This document shows positions 63,125 through 64,000 of a DNA stretch of 64,000 nt, piece by piece. The first letter of the stretch is position 1; every line of letters begins with the position of its first letter. Where the stretch lies: the NCBI RefSeq assembly GCF_023101765.2, contig NC_064225.1, positions 6,944,001 to 7,008,000 on the forward strand. Direction: 5' to 3'. The position numbers and the translations under genes were made by a program. Under the pieces are notes generated by a model, which saw only the letters and a list, made by a program, of their open reading frames with translations, was not told the origin of the DNA and did not search any database. This DNA is from Spodoptera frugiperda. Taxonomy: Eukaryota; Arthropoda; Insecta; Lepidoptera; Noctuidae.

Positions 63125-63509
63125 TGATATATAACTTGCTAAAATTCATATTGGTACTTTCCATTGGCAGGTTTCAAAACCGCACCCTCGTGCATGCTAA
63201 AACAATCACAGTTATCAACACCAAACTTATTCACTAACGTCCAAACTACCCTCGCTGCTCGGCTCCTAACTTATTCCACTCTCCTCGTACAGTTTCATCC
63301 GTTTACGTAAGAGTTACTCAACTATTCGCCCTAAATAAACTTTATTGGTGTCATAAAACTTGTTTATGACGTCAGCAGTCATTATTAAGATTGTAATTAA
63401 AGACGTATGACGTCATTGGTTAAACCTTAAGGTTTAATTGCTTGCTTAAGCAAGGAAAGGTTATAAAAAAGTAAAAAAAAGTACATTAACATGGTTACTT
63501 AGGTCAGTG
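63125..63509. other. No gene recognised
   Basis: Unassigned sequence. A short inverted repeat ATTGCTTGCTTAAGCAAGGA at about 63439-63458 is the only structure noted. Confidence 0.4.
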
Positions 63510-63830
63510 GTGGTACATTACCGGAGCTGCAACCGAAAAGCAGGAATAAGAAAGGGTGGGTTTTAATTTTATTGTAACTTTCGTGAGACATACTAAATTA
63601 ATGATTATGTTATTTATCGGCTCACTGACGTAAAATACGTAATTATTTGACGAGAAACTCGACTTGTTTCAAGCCATGCTAGCAGGCTCATATTCATGAA
63701 ATTCCAAATTCCGGAACACGACGCGGCGTTGTAAATGCTACTCAGGGTGGGTTTTAGTCATAAATTCTGACACTCACTCTCGCCTCTCTCAAGGCAAGAA
63801 GATATTAGAGATTTCCTCTTAAAAAAAAAA
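63510..63830 (+). mobile_element. Family D repeat interrupted by repeat E
   Basis: The left piece (CCGGAGCTGCAACCGAAAAG, CAGGAATAAG, GGGTGGGTTTTA) and the right piece (GGGTGGGTTTTAGTCA, CTGACACTCACTCTCGCCTC, TCAAGGCAAGAAG, then a run of A) together make a family D copy. The break coincides with the 12-bp GGGTGGGTTTTA that is duplicated on both sides of the inserted repeat E. Confidence 0.75.
63566..63744 (+). mobile_element. Repeat E with perfect 12-bp target duplication
   Basis: The 179-bp insert starts ATTTTATTGTAACTTTCGTG, contains GACATACTAAATTAATGATT, ATCGGCTCACTGACG, GACGAGAAACTCGACTTG and TTTCAAGCCATGCTAG, and is bounded by GGGTGGGTTTTA at 63554-63565 and 63745-63756. It is a useful full copy, including the site where an H2 Helitron split the copy at 9801-10340. 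Confidence 0.8.
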
Positions 63831-64000
63831 CTATTTCTTCCAACAACATTGAATAAATGTTATGTTCCACCAAAAACAACCACGCCCACGTTTACACAGC
63901 ATTCATGGACTCCTTTAATTCCATCATTTAACAAGAGATTCTGAATTACATCATTTCACGGCCGACTGGTAACAGACGAGTCTCGGCAATTGACCTTTTC

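Overview
The window looks like a repeat-rich intronic stretch of a moth genome (Lepidoptera, probably noctuid-like; this is an inference from repeat style and no species can be named). It is AT-rich. It contains RTE-like LINE tails ending in ATG/TGA repeats, tRNA-derived SINEs, R1-like and CR1/Jockey-like LINE pieces, and many short Helitrons ending CTAG. I find no bacterial, CRISPR or operon structure and no free-standing tRNA or rRNA gene. Almost every long open frame is a transposon or a shadow of one.

The centre of interest is 11462-23637. A non-autonomous Helitron (family H1) has been split by about 10.5 kb holding a head-to-tail array of one non-LTR retrotransposon family in a (AAAAT)n microsatellite. 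The order is: a 177-bp 3'-end fragment (copy 0), about 570 bp of almost pure AAAAT repeat, a full-length copy 1 with an intact 1436-codon ORF, 214 bp of AAAAT repeat, a full-length copy 2 broken by a one-base deletion in an A-run, and about 474 bp of AAAAT-type repeat. The protein has two tandem Myb-like helical domains, a reverse transcriptase (YMDD), a CCHC finger and a restriction-like endonuclease (PD...D...K), as in the R2/R4 supergroup; R4/Dong-like is the best guess. The first 100 nt of copies 1 and 2 can be drawn as an HDV-type double pseudoknot whose first base is the first base of the element. Two further H1 Helitrons in the window (48249-49562 on the minus strand and 61733-63124 on the plus strand) lack the insertion and act as empty-site references.

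Right part. Two short GC-rich segments on the plus strand, 43980-44137 and 52834-52990, have good splice signals. Joined in phase they give a continuous 104-codon frame, so they are probably internal coding exons of a host gene I cannot name. A degraded second copy of the 3' end of the second exon lies at about 52391-52610, directly after a truncated R1-like retrotransposon ORF (51509-52387).

The rest is a mosaic of short repeats: three Helitron families (H1, H2, H3, every intact end A|TC...CTAG|T), a hAT-like MITE with an 8-bp target duplication, a Tc1/mariner-like MITE, large palindromes at 4058-4399 and 33858-34413, tRNA-derived SINEs (called A and B here), two other short interspersed repeats (C and D), a repeat E flanked twice by 12-bp duplications, and a 1.1-kb TIR element at 59999-61129. 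Family letters are local labels. Boundaries of old repeats are approximate.
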